A DNA stretch of 7,486 bases from contig JACCQV010000051.1 in assembly GCA_013813945.1 (NCBI GenBank), positions 1 through 7,486 of the forward strand, written 5' to 3'. A model generated the notes under the pieces. The model had not been told where the DNA came from, did no database searches, and was given only the letters and a program-made list of their open reading frames with translations. Below, piece by piece: positions 1-6,738 of the stretch; the first letter of the stretch is position 1, and every line of letters starts with the position of its first letter. The stretch is from Deltaproteobacteria bacterium. Its GTDB lineage: Bacteria; Myxococcota_A; Polyangia; Haliangiales; Haliangiaceae. The position numbers and the translations under genes were made by a program.

Positions 1-1
1 C

Positions 2-2566
2 GTCAGTCCCGAAGTCGCGGCCGCCGCGGAAGGTGCGGATCGTCCGCGCCTGATCGCAGCGCATCGCGCCGATCCGGACGATGCGGGTGTGCTGCTCGCC
101 GTGCTCGTTCATCTCGCGAAGGAACCGGTCCTCCGGCACGAGATCCTCGAGGAGGCGGCGAAGACGAGCCACGGGCAGGCCCTCGCGATCGCTCTCCACG
201 AGCTCGCGCTGATCGCGCGCGAGAGCCGCAACCTGATCGCGGCCACGGCGTACTGGACGCGCGCGCACGAGGCCGACCGGACCTACGCGCCCGTGTGGAT
301 GCCGCTCGCCGATGCGCTCGCCGCGTCCGACGAGCTGCACCCCGCGCGCGACCTCTACGAGCAGGTCGCGAAGTCCGACGCCTACGACGAGGCGCGACGG
401 CTGTTCGCGGCCGATCGAGCTGCGGCGCTCGGCCACGACGACACGATCATCTCGGGCGAGATCGGTTCCCGCCCGCGCACCCCGCGCCCTCACATCGATC
501 TCACCGAGGCCCAGCAGCTCGTGAAGACCGGCGATATTCGCGGCGCCATCACGATCGCCGAGAGTGCCGCGGCGGCCGCACCGAACGACGGCCGTCCGCT
601 CGAGCTCCTGGAGTCACTGTACTTCCAGCTCGGCGACGTCACGGCGGCGTCGGAGGCGATCGGCCGCCAGCTCGTCATGGCCGAGGATGAGGTCGTGAAG
701 GCCACGCTGTGGCGGCGGCGCGCAAAGCTCTATCGCGATTCGTTGAACCGTGATGCCGAAGCGTATCGCTGCCTCAAGGAAGCGCACGCGTTCTCGCCGG
801 CGGATCCGGAGATCGCATATCAACTGCGCACCGCGGCGATGGTCCGCGGCGAGTGGGCGCTCGCGGCATCCCTGCTCTATCGCGAGATCGCATCTGCGGC
901 GAACCCGCGCGAGCGTGGAGCGCTCCACCTCGAGCTCGCGCTGATCTTCGACGAACGCCTCGACGACGACGCGCAAGCCCAGGTCAACTTCGAGCAAGCA
1001 CTCGCGTTCGACCCGACGATTCCTGCTGCCAAGATCCCGCTCGCGCATCGCTACGAGAAGATCGGCCGGCTCGCCGATGCGGCCACGCTGTACGACGATG
1101 CCGCGTCGAGTGCGCGCGCAGCGGACCGTGGCACGCTCCTCGAAGCAGCTGCGCGGTGCCGGTCGAAGCTCACCGCCGATGACGGTCCCGACACGCTGCG
1201 CGACCCACCCGGCGGCTCGATCCGACCCAACTTCGAAGGGCAGCTTGTTCGCGCGGAGGCCGCCGGCGATCTCGATGCAGTGCTCGACATCGCAACCCAG
1301 CTGTGGCGCACCGATCCCGGAAACCCGTTCGCATTTCGCGTGCTCGCGAAGGTGCACCGCGCATCGGGCGATCTCCCTGCGCTCAGCGATCTGACGTCCG
1401 TGCGCGCGAGCCGCGCCGAGACCCCGGATGACCGCGCAGCTGCCTGGCTCGAGGTTGCGCGGCTCGCCGAAGATCTCGGCGCGCTCGATCAAGCCGCCCG
1501 GGCGTACGACCTCGCACTCGCTGAGGACCCATCGCATATCGGGGCGCTCGATGCCCGTGGCTCCCTCGCATTCTCGCTCGGCGACTACGCGACCGCCGAT
1601 ACCATCTATCGCGATCTCGGACTCGGTGACTCCGTGCTCGGTGCCGACGAGCTGGCACTTCGGCGCTCGATCATCGCCGAGAAGCTCGGCCGGGATACCG
1701 AGGCACTGACGCTCGCGCAGCAGGCAGCGGATGCCGCTCCCAATCGCCGAGACGTGATGGTGCGAGTGCAGGAGCTCGCGACCCGGATCGGCGATCTCGA
1801 CATCGCACTGCACGCAGCCCGCGCGGTGCTCGACCTCGTTCCCATCGACGACGAAGAGACGAGCATTGCGACCCAGTTTGCGCTGATCGATCTCCTGCGC
1901 CAGGCTGGAGACCTCGACGGCGCGATCACCCAGCTGGGCCGCTTGCTCCGCGATCATCCGCAGCACGCGCGCACGCTCGAGACACTCGCCGAGATTCACT
2001 CTGCCCGTGGCGACTGGCCGACCGCGACGCGCTACCTCTATCAGCTCGTACCACTCGCGCCGTCGCCGCAGCAGCGTGCCGAGCGGCTGTTCCGGCTCGG
2101 CGAGGCGGTGCTCGTCCACCTCGATGACGTCGATCGCGCGGACGATGTGTTCCTGCGCGCGTCGGATCTCGATCCCACCCACGTGCCGACGTTGCGCCGT
2201 CTGCTCGACGTCTACTGGCGTGCGGACGATCCGGGCGCCCTCGTCGAAGTGGCGACCGAGCTCGCGGAGAAGGGCGCGCTGACGACGGGTCTCACGACCG
2301 AGGACTCGCTCGCGCATGCGCTCGTCGCGGCTGCGCTGATCGGAGACACCCAGCTCGCGGCCACGCTCGGGACGGCGCTCGGCGATGAAGCGCCGCACCG
2401 GATCGCGACGGCGCTCGCGGAGCTGTCCGGACGCGAAGGTCGGTTGCAGCTGGCAACCGCATCGACCGCGATCGCCGAGCTCGCGCGCCGCGGCCTGCTC
2501 GATCTCGCGAAGGTTCGTGCGGCGGCGGCCGGGACTCCGGTGGCGAGCCTCTTGACCACGGCGTGA
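2..2566 (+). CDS. Large tetratricopeptide-repeat (TPR) protein, 5'-partial
   Basis: The frame is open from base 2 to the TGA at 2564-2566, giving 854 visible residues with no real start, so the gene begins outside the window. A GTG at 89 is in frame, but the same style of sequence continues upstream of it. The protein is an almost unbroken array of helix-turn-helix TPR-like units. Clear ones lie at about residues 60-95, 168-197, 236-268, 305-338, 342-369, 478-510, 515-540, 622-653, 656-687 and 690-725. They show the typical small-residue/Gly-Asp turn and an A-x-x-x-Y/F-x-x-A-L-x-x-D-P ending, as in AARAYDLALAEDP. I see no transmembrane segment, enzymatic motif or signal peptide in the visible part. 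TPR arrays act as protein-binding scaffolds; the partner cannot be inferred. The C-terminal 100 or so residues are Ala/Leu-rich helices without clear repeats. Large TPR proteins of this kind are common in myxobacteria. The family is confident, the function unknown. Confidence 0.88.
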   Translation, partial: VSPEVAAAAEGADRPRLIAAHRADPDDAGVLLAVLVHLAKEPVLRHEILEEAAKTSHGQALAIALHELALIARESRNLIAATAYWTRAHEADRTYAPVWMPLADALAASDELHPARDLYEQVAKSDAYDEARRLFAADRAAALGHDDTIISGEIGSRPRTPRPHIDLTEAQQLVKTGDIRGAITIAESAAAAAPNDGRPLELLESLYFQLGDVTAASEAIGRQLVMAEDEVVKATLWRRRAKLYRDSLNRDAEAYRCLKEAHAFSPADPEIAYQLRTAAMVRGEWALAASLLYREIASAANPRERGALHLELALIFDERLDDDAQAQVNFEQALAFDPTIPAAKIPLAHRYEKIGRLADAATLYDDAASSARAADRGTLLEAAARCRSKLTADDGPDTLRDPPGGSIRPNFEGQLVRAEAAGDLDAVLDIATQLWRTDPGNPFAFRVLAKVHRASGDLPALSDLTSVRASRAETPDDRAAAWLEVARLAEDLGALDQAARAYDLALAEDPSHIGALDARGSLAFSLGDYATADTIYRDLGLGDSVLGADELALRRSIIAEKLGRDTEALTLAQQAADAAPNRRDVMVRVQELATRIGDLDIALHAARAVLDLVPIDDEETSIATQFALIDLLRQAGDLDGAITQLGRLLRDHPQHARTLETLAEIHSARGDWPTATRYLYQLVPLAPSPQQRAERLFRLGEAVLVHLDDVDRADDVFLRASDLDPTHVPTLRRLLDVYWRADDPGALVEVATELAEKGALTTGLTTEDSLAHALVAAALIGDTQLAATLGTALGDEAPHRIATALAELSGREGRLQLATASTAIAELARRGLLDLAKVRAAAAGTPVASLLTTA

Positions 2567-2571
2567 TCGGC

Positions 2572-2586
2572 GGGGCATTTCGCCCC
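2572..2586 (+). terminator. Weak hairpin after the TPR gene, possible terminator
   Basis: An all-GC 5-bp stem, GGGGC (2572-2576) with GCCCC (2582-2586), closes a 5-nt ATTTC loop and begins 5 nt after the TPR stop codon. It is followed by TGCGGTTTGCTTG, which has only short T runs and not the U-tract of a classical intrinsic terminator. It may be a weak or Rho-assisted stop, or chance in GC-rich DNA. Confidence 0.25.
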
Positions 2587-2633
2587 TGCGGTTTGCTTGA
2601 CGGTGTGGTCAGCGGCGCGAAACAGTCCCCCGC

Positions 2634-2638
2634 GGAGG
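2634..2638 (+). promoter_or_regulatory. Shine-Dalgarno site fixing the start of the DUF1579-like gene
   Basis: GGAGG lies 9 nt before the ATG at 2648. That ATG opens directly onto a signal peptide. The alternative in-frame TTG at 2597 has no such site and would put 17 residues (MTVWSAARNSPPRRHGL) before the signal sequence, so 2648 is preferred. The ATG at 2640 is in another frame. Confidence 0.7.
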
Positions 2639-2647
2639 CATGGACTG

Positions 2648-3292
2648 ATGAAGACCTATACGAACATTTCGATCACGCTGACGCTGGCTCTCGGACTGAC
2701 GGGCAGCGCACTCGCTGACGCGCACAAGGAGAAGGCCGCGGACATGAAGAAGGTGCCGGCTGCCGCCGGAGCCCCGGCCGCTGTGAAGCCGGTCGAGCCG
2801 GCGAAGAAGATGGAGGCGCCGAAGCCGCCCCCGGAGATCGCCGAACTGGCGAAGTCGATGGTCGGCAGGTGGAAGTGCGTCGGCAAGGCCGCGATGAACC
2901 CGACCGACCCGACGGCCATGACCGACATGAAGACGACGATGACGTTCAAGCTCGACGGCGGCCTGGACAAGTTCTGGATCACCGGGACCATGACCTCGCA
3001 GGGCAAGCCCTCGTTCAAGGGCATTATTTATACGACCTACGATGCCCCAGGGAAGAAGTGGCACCGGATCGGCGTCGACAACATGGGTGGCAGCGATAGC
3101 AACTGGTCGACCGGTCTCAAGGACGGCAAGATCTCGTGGGAAGGCGAGATGCGCATGCCGGGCATGGCCGCGATGAAGACACGGACGACGGAGACGCTGA
3201 CGAAGCCAGGCAAGGAAGTCTCGATCCTTGGCGAGGGCACGATGGACGGCAAGACCTGGATGACCGGGTGGCAAGCGACCTGTAAGAAGTAG
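2648..3292 (+). CDS. Exported DUF1579-like protein
   Basis: Predicted length is 214 aa. Residues 1-23 form a Sec signal peptide: MKTYTN, then a hydrophobic core (ISITLTLALGLTG), then an A-L-A site with cleavage expected before Asp24. The mature N-terminus (about 24-63) is a Lys/Pro/Ala-rich, probably disordered linker. From about 66 to 214 there is one domain resembling DUF1579. It starts LAKSMVGRWKC, has a YD-x-x-x-KKW-x-R-x-x-VDNMGG segment near 131-148, KDGKISWEGE near 158-167, and ends with a MDGKTWMTGW strand. Members are thought to be small beta-barrel, lipocalin-like proteins of unknown function, usually reporting 'lipid/ligand-binding-like' folds rather than catalysis. There are exactly two cysteines, Cys77 in the first strand and Cys212 three residues from the end, placed so that a disulfide could join the two ends of the barrel after export. 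No lipobox is present, so it should be a periplasmic or secreted protein. Family assignment is from motif memory and is moderate. Confidence 0.75.
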   Translation: MKTYTNISITLTLALGLTGSALADAHKEKAADMKKVPAAAGAPAAVKPVEPAKKMEAPKPPPEIAELAKSMVGRWKCVGKAAMNPTDPTAMTDMKTTMTFKLDGGLDKFWITGTMTSQGKPSFKGIIYTTYDAPGKKWHRIGVDNMGGSDSNWSTGLKDGKISWEGEMRMPGMAAMKTRTTETLTKPGKEVSILGEGTMDGKTWMTGWQATCKK

Positions 3293-3324
3293 CGGTCGGT
3301 TGACGACTTTGTAAGGGTGATTAC

Positions 3325-3331
3325 GGTGGGG
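3325..3331 (+). promoter_or_regulatory. Shine-Dalgarno-like site for clpB
   Basis: GGTGGGG ends 5 nt before the ATG at 3337 and 11 nt before a second in-frame ATG at 3343. Both starts are possible. Many ClpB proteins begin only one or two residues before the D/E-x-x-T segment, so the difference is two residues (Met-Lys) and does not affect the call. Confidence 0.45.
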
Positions 3332-3336
3332 CTGCC

Positions 3337-5937
3337 ATGAAGATGGACAAGCTCACCGTCAAAGCCCAAGAAGGAATCGCAGCCGCGCGCGACGTCGCGA
3401 TGGCGCGTCATCACGCCGAGGTCCGCCCGGAGCACCTGCTCCTGGCCCTCCTCGATCAGGAAGGTGGCGTCGTTCCGCGGATCCTCGCCAAGCTCGGCGC
3501 GGATCCGCAGATCGTGCGCGCGGACCTCGAGAAATCACTCGAGAACCAGCCGCGTGCTCACGGTGCCGCGCTCGATATCGATGCCGGCAGGGCGTTCAAG
3601 GACATCTGGGCCGACGCGGTGCGCGAAGCGCATGCGATGAAGGATGAGTACACGTCGACCGAGCACTTCCTGATCGCGCTGGGGTCGAGCAAGAATCCGG
3701 CAGGCGAAGCCCTCCGTGACGCAGGTGCCACGAAGGCCGCGATCCTCGAGGCCCTCGTCGCCGTCCGCGGCAATCAGCGAGTCACCGACCAGGATCCCGA
3801 GGCGAAGTACGAGGCGCTCGAGCGCTACACGCGGGACCTCACCGCACTCGCTCACCAGGACAAGCTCGATCCGGTGATCGGCCGCGACGAGGAGATTCGC
3901 CGCACGATCCAGATCCTGTCGCGACGGTCCAAGAACAACCCCGTGCTCGTCGGCGAAGCCGGCGTCGGCAAGACGGCCGTTGTCGAAGGCATCGCGCAGC
4001 GGATCGCGAAGGGCGACGTGCCGGAGTCGCTGCGCGACAAGCGGATCTGCTCGCTCGATCTCGGCGCGTTGATCGCCGGCGCGAAGTACCGCGGCGAGTT
4101 CGAAGAGCGGCTCAAGGCCGTGCTCAAGGAGGTCGCTTCGGCCGAGGGCTCGGTGATCATGTTCATCGACGAGCTGCACACGCTCGTCGGCGCGGGAGCA
4201 GCGGAAGGCGCCGCAGATGCGGCTAATCTGTTGAAGCCCGCCCTGTCCCGCGGCGAGCTCCGCTGCATCGGCGCGACGACGCTCGACGAATATCGCAAGC
4301 ACATCGAGAAGGACAAGGCGCTCGAGCGCCGGTTCCAGCCGGTGAGGATCGAGGAGCCGTCTGTCGACAGTACGATCGCGATCCTGCGTGGCGTGAAGGA
4401 CAAGTACGTGGTCCACCACGGCATCCGGATCCGCGACGCTGCCCTGGTGGCGGCCGCGAAGCTCTCGCATCGCTACATCCCCGCGCGTCAGCTTCCGGAC
4501 AAGGCGATCGATCTCGTCGACGAGGCCGCGTCGCGGCTGAAGATGGAGATCGAGAGCACGCCGACTCCGATCGATACCTTGCAGCGCCGCGTGATGACGC
4601 TCGAGGTCGAGCGCGCCGCGATGGAGCGCGAGGATGACAGGCGATCCAAGGATCGGCTCAAGGTGATCGAGCGCGAGATCGCCGAGCTCAAGGAGCAGGC
4701 GTCGGGCATGAAGGCCCGCTGGCAGCACGAGCGCGACACGATCAAGAGCCTGCGCACCGACCGGGAGAAGCTCGATCAGCTCAAGTCCGAGGCGGACCGG
4801 CTGCAGCGCACGGGTGACTACGCGCGCGCATCGGAGCTCCGATTCGGCTCGATCCCGCAGCTCGAGCGCGAGCTCGCCGAGCAAGCTGCGAAGGTCGACG
4901 AGCTGCGCGCGGCCGGATCCTTCCTCCGCGAGGAGGTCGTCGAGGACGACATCGCCGCGGTGGTCGCGAAGTGGACGGGCATCCCCGTCGAGAAGATGCT
5001 CGAGGGCGAGACCGACAAGCTCATGAAGATGGAAGACCGCCTGCGCGAGCGCGTGGTCGGTCAGGATCCCGCGGTGGCCGCGGTCGCGGCTGCAGTGCGC
5101 CGCGCGCGTGCGGGTCTCAAGGATCCGAACCGGCCGATCGGCAGCTTTCTGTTCCTCGGGCCCACCGGCGTCGGGAAGACGGAGCTGGCGCGCGCCCTCG
5201 CAGCGTTCTTGTTCGATGACGACGCCGCGATGGTCCGGATCGACATGTCCGAGTATCAGGAGAAGCACACGGTCTCCCGCCTCGTCGGCGCGCCGCCCGG
5301 CTACGTCGGCTATGACCAGGGTGGACAGCTCACCGAGGCGGTTCGCCGTCACCCGTATTCCGTCGTGCTCCTCGACGAGATGGAGAAGGCGCACGCCGAT
5401 GTGTGGAGTGTCCTGCTCCAGGTGCTCGATGACGGACGGTTGACCGATGGCCAGGGCCGCACGGTCGACTTCAAGAACACGGTCGTGATCATGACGACCA
5501 ACGTCGGCAGCGCGCACCTCCTCAAGCTGACGAAGGACAACCGCGAGCAGATCGAGCAGGCGACGATGCGCGAGCTCCAGGGCACGTTCCGGCCGGAGTT
5601 CTTGAACCGGATCGACGAGGTCATCTTCTTCGAGCCCCTGTCGGAGACGAACCTCGGCAAGATCGTCCGCATCCAGCTCCAGCGATTCGAGACGCTGCTC
5701 GCCGAGCGGCAGATCTCCATCGACCTGTCCGACAAGGCAGTCGCCCGTATTGCGGAAGCTGGTTACGATCCAGTCTACGGTGCACGTCCCTTGAAGCGCG
5801 CTCTCCAGAAGCTCGTCATCGATCCCCTGGCCACCAAGCTGCTCAGTGGTGAGCTCGGCAATGGCGATCACATCGTGGTCGATGACGCGGGACCTGAGCT
5901 CGCGTTCCACAAAGCGACCCGAGGAGCGGCCGCGTAG
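3337..5937 (+). CDS. clpB: ATP-dependent chaperone (disaggregase) ClpB
   Basis: The 866-aa product has the full length of bacterial ClpB, a hexameric cytosolic AAA+ machine that threads aggregated proteins through its pore together with DnaK/DnaJ. Residues 1-145 are the Clp N-domain (two repeats, starting LTVKAQEG). NBD1 has Walker A GEAGVGKT (206-213), pore-loop Tyr251 in AKYRGEFE, Walker B with catalytic Glu279 (MFIDE) and arginine fingers Arg331-Arg332. The coiled-coil middle domain spans about 411-525. This M-domain is diagnostic of ClpB/Hsp104 rather than ClpA/ClpC. NBD2 has Walker A GPTGVGKT (608-615), pore-loop GYVGYD (Tyr656), Walker B LLDE (Glu681), arginine finger Arg758 (NRIDE) and sensor-2 GARPLKR (815-821). 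No IGF/IGL-type ClpP-docking loop is seen in NBD2, consistent with a protease-independent chaperone. All key residues are intact. The J-protein gene follows after 2 nt. No CIRCE repeat is found upstream. Confidence 0.98.
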   Translation: MKMDKLTVKAQEGIAAARDVAMARHHAEVRPEHLLLALLDQEGGVVPRILAKLGADPQIVRADLEKSLENQPRAHGAALDIDAGRAFKDIWADAVREAHAMKDEYTSTEHFLIALGSSKNPAGEALRDAGATKAAILEALVAVRGNQRVTDQDPEAKYEALERYTRDLTALAHQDKLDPVIGRDEEIRRTIQILSRRSKNNPVLVGEAGVGKTAVVEGIAQRIAKGDVPESLRDKRICSLDLGALIAGAKYRGEFEERLKAVLKEVASAEGSVIMFIDELHTLVGAGAAEGAADAANLLKPALSRGELRCIGATTLDEYRKHIEKDKALERRFQPVRIEEPSVDSTIAILRGVKDKYVVHHGIRIRDAALVAAAKLSHRYIPARQLPDKAIDLVDEAASRLKMEIESTPTPIDTLQRRVMTLEVERAAMEREDDRRSKDRLKVIEREIAELKEQASGMKARWQHERDTIKSLRTDREKLDQLKSEADRLQRTGDYARASELRFGSIPQLERELAEQAAKVDELRAAGSFLREEVVEDDIAAVVAKWTGIPVEKMLEGETDKLMKMEDRLRERVVGQDPAVAAVAAAVRRARAGLKDPNRPIGSFLFLGPTGVGKTELARALAAFLFDDDAAMVRIDMSEYQEKHTVSRLVGAPPGYVGYDQGGQLTEAVRRHPYSVVLLDEMEKAHADVWSVLLQVLDDGRLTDGQGRTVDFKNTVVIMTTNVGSAHLLKLTKDNREQIEQATMRELQGTFRPEFLNRIDEVIFFEPLSETNLGKIVRIQLQRFETLLAERQISIDLSDKAVARIAEAGYDPVYGARPLKRALQKLVIDPLATKLLSGELGNGDHIVVDDAGPELAFHKATRGAAA
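5921..5926 (+). promoter_or_regulatory. Shine-Dalgarno-like GAGGAG for the J-protein gene, inside the clpB end
   Basis: GAGGAG lies 13 nt before the ATG at 5940, so it sits within the last codons of clpB. The spacing is long. With only 2 nt between the clpB stop and this ATG, translational coupling by terminating ribosomes is the likelier driver. Confidence 0.4.
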
Positions 5938-5939
5938 CC

Positions 5940-6716
5940 ATGCCGTCGCAGATCGACTTCGATCCGGGCGTTGATTACTACAAGGCGCTCGGCGTCTCCG
6001 AGAAGGCCTCGGCGGACGACATCAAGCGCGCGTACCGCAAGCTCGCGAAGGCGAACCATCCGGATTCTACCGGCGGAGACAAGAAGAAGGAGTCCCGGTT
6101 CAAGGACATCTCGAATGCCTACGATGTCCTCGGGGACGAGAAGAAGCGCGCGCTCTACGATCAGGTCCGTGCGGGCGGTGGAAGCATGCGCGGCAACCCG
6201 TTTGGTGGCGGCGGTGTCTACACGCAGCAGGGCGGCGGACCGAGCGTGTTCGACCTCGGCGATCTCTTCGGTCAGTTCTTCAGCGGCGCGTCAGGCGGCG
6301 GCGGCAGCACCCGATCACGCACGCAGCGCGTCGACTTCGATGAGGACGCAGGTGTGCGCCAGCGCTCACGCGACGTCGAGCTGGAGAGCAAGGTCAAGGC
6401 AGCCGACGGAACGATGCTCGACGTGAAGGGCACCGACGTCTATTCGGACGTCAGAATCACGTTCGATCGGGCGATCCTCGGCACCGTCGCGACGGTTGCG
6501 ACGATCGACGGCAAGGCAGAAGTAAAGATCCCTCCGGGCACCTCGAGCGGCAAGAAGCTGAGGCTTCGCGGTAAGGGCGTACCTGACCGATCGGGTCGTG
6601 CCGGCGATCACTACATCACCGTCCAGATCGACGTCCCCAAAACCGTCGATGACGACGATAAAAAACTCCTGATCCAGCTCGTAACTCGGCTCCGCAAACG
6701 CGGGCACAACGACTGA
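5940..6716 (+). CDS. Short J-domain co-chaperone (class B-like DnaJ/CbpA type)
   Basis: The 258-aa product begins with a J-domain (about 11-77) with DYYKALGV, the invariant HPD at 40-42 that stimulates Hsp70 ATPase, and the RFKDISNAYDVL helix. A Gly/Phe-rich region follows (about 79-123) with a DLGDLFGQFF segment (105-114) like the DIF-type motif of DnaJ. There is no CxxCxGxG zinc-finger repeat, so it is not canonical DnaJ. From about 166 to 250 there is a single C-terminal substrate-binding module: YSDVRITFDRAILGT, then IPPGTSSGKKLRLRGKGVP, then the closing VPKTVDDDDKKLLIQL. It looks most like the second C-terminal domain of DnaJ. The stretch 130-165, where the first such domain would be, is short and acidic. 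CbpA is about 300 aa with two modules, so this protein is reduced. It starts 2 nt after clpB, which suggests it recruits DnaK for ClpB-mediated disaggregation. No dnaK is in the window. The gene symbol is left empty because it is not clearly dnaJ or cbpA. Confidence 0.9.
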   Translation: MPSQIDFDPGVDYYKALGVSEKASADDIKRAYRKLAKANHPDSTGGDKKKESRFKDISNAYDVLGDEKKRALYDQVRAGGGSMRGNPFGGGGVYTQQGGGPSVFDLGDLFGQFFSGASGGGGSTRSRTQRVDFDEDAGVRQRSRDVELESKVKAADGTMLDVKGTDVYSDVRITFDRAILGTVATVATIDGKAEVKIPPGTSSGKKLRLRGKGVPDRSGRAGDHYITVQIDVPKTVDDDDKKLLIQLVTRLRKRGHND

Positions 6717-6730
6717 AACGTCGTACAGTC
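6711..6730 (+). repeat. Inverted repeat at the J-protein/lon junction
   Basis: GACTG (6711-6715) and CAGTC (6726-6730) form perfect 5-bp arms around 10 nt, overlapping the J-protein stop codon (6714-6716) and ending 8 nt before the lon ATG. A second, mutually exclusive hairpin is possible: ACGAC (6709-6713) with GTCGT (6720-6724) and a 6-nt loop. The CTG-N10-CAG core has the layout of a LexA operator. The arms are short, and chance is a serious alternative. Confidence 0.25.
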
Positions 6731-6738
6731 AGCTATCG

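Noticed and set aside
89..91. GTG as the start of the TPR gene
   Set aside because: The frame is open to the window edge with similar Ala/Arg/Asp-rich coding sequence, and no Shine-Dalgarno site precedes the GTG.
614..2578. 654-codon open frame on the minus strand opposite the TPR gene
   Set aside because: Arg/Glu-rich composition with no recognisable domain, lying wholly within a convincing TPR coding frame. Long antisense frames are expected where third positions are G/C-rich.
2597..2602. TTGACG as a -35 box for the DUF1579-like gene
   Set aside because: With 17-18 nt spacing the -10 position reads about AAACAG, a poor match. One hexamer alone is not enough evidence.
3294..3310. Hairpin after the DUF1579-like gene as a terminator
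   Set aside because: GTCG/CGAC is only a 4-bp stem (5 with a wobble pair) followed by three Ts, too weak to support.
3300..3324. TTGACG (3300-3305) and GATTAC (3319-3324) as a clpB promoter
   Set aside because: The spacer is only 13 nt, and transcription would start about 6 nt before the ATG, losing the ribosome site. No heat-shock sigma consensus or CIRCE repeat is present. The GTAA-N6-TTAC inverted repeat at 3311-3324 has only 4-bp arms.
3535..5910. 791-codon open frame on the minus strand opposite clpB
   Set aside because: It mirrors the clpB reading frame, has low-complexity Leu/Asp/Arg-rich sequence and matches no family I know. It is a composition shadow.
6648..6662. Asp-Asp-Asp-Asp-Lys in the J protein, resembling an enterokinase site
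   Set aside because: Coincidental acidic run in the closing helix region typical of DnaJ C-termini; it has no meaning in a cytosolic bacterial protein.
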